A stretch of DNA of 64,000 bases from assembly GCA_900239685.1 (NCBI GenBank), contig OENT01000199.1, positions 62,001-126,000 of the forward strand. Direction: 5' to 3'. The notes under the pieces were generated by a model. It was not told the origin of the DNA. It saw only the letters and a list, made by a program, of their open reading frames with translations, and did no database searches. Source of the DNA: Rotaria macrura. Taxonomy: Eukaryota > Rotifera > Eurotatoria > Philodinida > Philodinidae. This document shows, in pieces, positions 61,551 through 64,000 of the stretch (the first letter of the stretch is position 1; the number at the start of each line of letters is the position of its first letter). The position numbers were made by a program, and so were the translations under genes.

Positions 61551-62585
61551 CTTTAGCACTTGTTTCTCTGTACTTTTTAAGGCAATGGTAAGAAAAATTT
61601 TTCACATCATATTTGTTTGTCTACATTTAAAAAAAAGTATCGATCATCAATTCAGATTGGGCATTGGATAGACAGTAGATTTTCTTTTTCATTCAATGAA
61701 TGACAGAACTAGATTTAATCTTCATAGTAAAACTTCCATACAGTAGACACGAATGTACTTTTTATGTTTTATAGAAAGCATTTTTTCGCAAGTATAAAAA
61801 GATGATGGAATATAGTTTTTTCGACTTTTCATTAGAAATTTGAGTACATTACATATTCAGAGAATAAATAATCAAATTACTCGATATTTTGATGAATCTG
61901 ATTTGTTTTTTCTTGTGCTTCTTCATGCATAAGAGACGAGCTTGTAAAAAAAACCCGATGTCTGTTTTTAGTATGAAATTTGAACTATCATCTTAAAAAC
62001 ATTCCTCCTGAAACACAATAACTAACACGAACGTTTATTTTTAGTAACGTTCTAGTCTGCATTCATCTACGTGACACTATGATTTAGAGTGTACTTCATG
62101 AAAAAATAATGCTCTGTTAACTATTAAAGCTACTTTTCATAATAAAATCAGATTGATAAACAAGACATTTTTTTTTTGTGAAATCTATCCCAAGTCGAAT
62201 GTATGATACATAAGTTTACGATTATTGTCAGAGTATTAAGAAATGTTGTATGTAAGAAAAAATACTTTTCATTCTATAGACTATCTATCATAATTTCATT
62301 TACCTCCAATGCTAATAATATATTAGCAGTAAGTGAGAATAGTGTAAGAAATTTGAAACTTTTTATCATTGAAAATCTAATAATAAATATATAAGCATGA
62401 TCAATTGATAGATTTGTATTGATGGACTATGAATTAAATAGTAATGAAAAACTTGCCGGTACAAAGAAACAAAATAAGCCAAGTTGAATTAGAATAATAA
62501 AACCGTCGATAATGAATCTGATTTATAAAAATAGATTTATCTTATTTTAATATGGAGTAAAATCTTCTTGTCGGTTATGTTTTAA
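61551..62585. other. Intergenic region
   Basis: No supportable gene, only short AT-rich frames (for example 62203-62394). Confidence 0.5.
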
Positions 62586-62975
62586 TTACTTTCTTAATTT
62601 TGCATACTGTTGAGTGAAATTCCATCGGTATGTTTCTAATTTATATCGAATTGTATCATCTTGACATACTAGAAGAGAAAATAAAATAGATAAGTATCGT
62701 TTTTGTTCGTTGGCATAAATTTTCATAGTTAAATATTCACTGATATCGATAGTATTTATGGCATCAAAGTAATTGATGCATGCAATAAATTGTCATACCG
62801 CCCATGATCCAAAAAGTAATAGGACCAAACTAACGAATAAATCATTGAAGGACACATAATTCAATAAAACATTTCTAAGAAATATATAGATAGATGGTGA
62901 TTGTTGAATTTACTGTCATATGAATTTATTTACGTTGTTCAATCATCGATAAATGACGTAGCAAATAAATGGAAC
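62586..62975 (-). CDS. Tentative C-terminal exons of an unknown small protein
   Basis: A terminal exon at 62668-62586 follows a strong acceptor (ttctcttctag) and encodes VCQDDTIRYKLETYRWNFTQ then QYAKLRK and a stop, which looks like real protein. An upstream exon at 62975-62934 (GSIYLLRHLSMIEQ, acceptor tatattcag, donor GTAAAT) is plausible, and a further piece near 62832-62796 could encode FGPITFWIMG. The phases of these upstream pieces do not all agree, so the gene model is not solved. A possible first exon begins at an ATG at 63324 (METFAKVRNSPLEQISNEY). I do not recognise the family. Confidence 0.3.
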
Positions 62976-64000
62976 CTGAATATAACATAAGAGAATTTAA
63001 ACAAATTGTTCAATCGTATGAACATCTCATTTTAAAATACTATTAAAATAATGAAGATTCTTATTCTTTTGTCTATTTCGTATTTAACAACTTTGAATGA
63101 AAAATCCTCAAGTGAAGATTCATTCATTCATTCAGTAGAAATACTTTAAGAGAAGAAATATAGTAGCTAACGAAGAATGATGAAACAATTACTTCAAGAT
63201 ATGTATTAAGCATACTTGAGACATTAATTTTAATGAATGTACTTATTAAAAATATTTTGCATGGAATGTATTCATTTGAGATTTGTTCTAAAGGAGAATT
63301 CCTAACTTTAGCGAATGTTTCCATTTTCTTGTTTATAATAAAAAATAGTCTTATTCAATTCTCGATGGAAACGAAGACGATCAATAATTTTTTTTCTATA
63401 GAAAGTTCTTAAGTTTTTGTTGAGAGTATCTCAAATTGTGTAATTCTTATAGTATCTTATGATTTTTGATGAGATCGAAATCGTCTTTTTCCTTTCCATT
63501 TATATTCTCTCACAAAATGAAACCTGCTATCAACCAAATTTCTATTGTAAAAGGTAATGTTCATTTAGAGTATATTTCCAGTATGATATTATATCTATTT
63601 TGATTTTAGAAGAAATGTTAGACAAACATCTAGGATACAATCAAGATTTTATTGAGGATGTATCGTTTTCTTGGAGAGAACTATCTCGAAATTACAAGAG
63701 TACCGATAATTGTATTAGATGAATCATTCAAACAATGACTAGGTACTTGTCCTATTTGATGATTGTTATAAAAGATTGTTTTTCCTCAGACAAAAGGAAA
63801 AAAGCTTATTTTCTTACTAATGATAAATATAAGTAGAACAACAATGAGAGTCATATATTTGTTATTCTATAAAAGCAAATTAGTACCTTGAGAAAAAACA
63901 TTTTCAAAGATGAAACAAAACATGTAGGACACTTGATAAGAATTTACACGTAATTAAAAATAAATAGATCAACAAGTAAACTTTTTTGTAGCTCAGTAGA
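62976..64000. other. Terminal region
   Basis: AT-rich sequence with no firmly supportable gene; it may hold the 5' exon (63324) of the unresolved gene above. Confidence 0.4.

Noticed and set aside
61341..61559. Zinc-ribbon-like minus-strand frame (CGHFIPPIKKECPQCRRR)
   Set aside because: The Cys pairs arise from the repeated GCGGAC/GTCCGC motifs and the C/G run of the inverted-repeat element; there is no upstream exon or conserved spacing.
1..64000. CRISPR arrays, bacterial operons, phage or integrated virus genes
   Set aside because: No regularly spaced repeats with unique spacers, no ribosome-binding-site-led gene strings, and no recognisable viral or reverse-transcriptase proteins were seen on either strand.

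Overview
The window reads as an AT-rich animal scaffold with short introns (many 50-75 bp), two N gaps and no bacterial gene organisation. The best fit is a rotifer, probably a bdelloid: animal-only gene families (NK2 homeobox, FAM43, MORN4, BICRA/GLTSCR1, BSDC1), compact introns, and a repeated pattern of 3' splice sites 7-17 bases before start codons, as expected for spliced-leader trans-splicing. The species call is inference. All exon joins below were worked out by hand from splice sites and reading phase.

Layout. 1.0-2.0 kb (+): a single-pass membrane protein with a SUEL-lectin-like ectodomain. 5.5-10.8 kb (-): a 14-exon BICRA/GLTSCR1 homologue, a subunit of the non-canonical BAF chromatin remodeller. 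11.9-14.2 kb (+): an RNase T2 with a saposin-A-like N-terminal module and a hydrophobic C-terminal tail. 14.4-14.9 kb (-): a small conserved-looking protein of unknown function, tail to tail with the RNase. 15-21 kb: mostly non-coding, with a gap and an unusual repeat-like block. 21.1-26.9 kb (-): three genes in a row: FAM43-like PTB protein, MORN4, and a large disordered protein with two tandem peptide repeats. 27-34 kb: non-coding, with a gap inside a terminal-inverted-repeat element that has an 8-bp target duplication. 34.1-41.9 kb (-): two NK2-class homeobox genes. 43.4-45.9 kb (-): a tentative tail-anchored protein. 49.3-50.6 kb (-): a class A-like GPCR. 54.7 kb: a broken coding remnant. 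55.8-58.5 kb (-): BSDC1. 58.7-60.1 kb (-): a short multi-pass protein resembling the C-terminal part of AAAP/SLC36 amino acid transporters. 60.8-61.6 kb: an inverted-repeat element carrying repeated GTCCGCAAT-like motifs. The last 2.4 kb holds only a tentative C-terminal exon.

The genes do not form one pathway. The most coherent units are the NK2 pair, which share an intron at the same place and phase and so look like paralogues, and two same-strand chains (FAM43-MORN4-disordered protein; transporter-like-BSDC1) in which some gaps are only about 200 bp and acceptor sites precede the ATGs, compatible with but not proof of polycistronic transcription.
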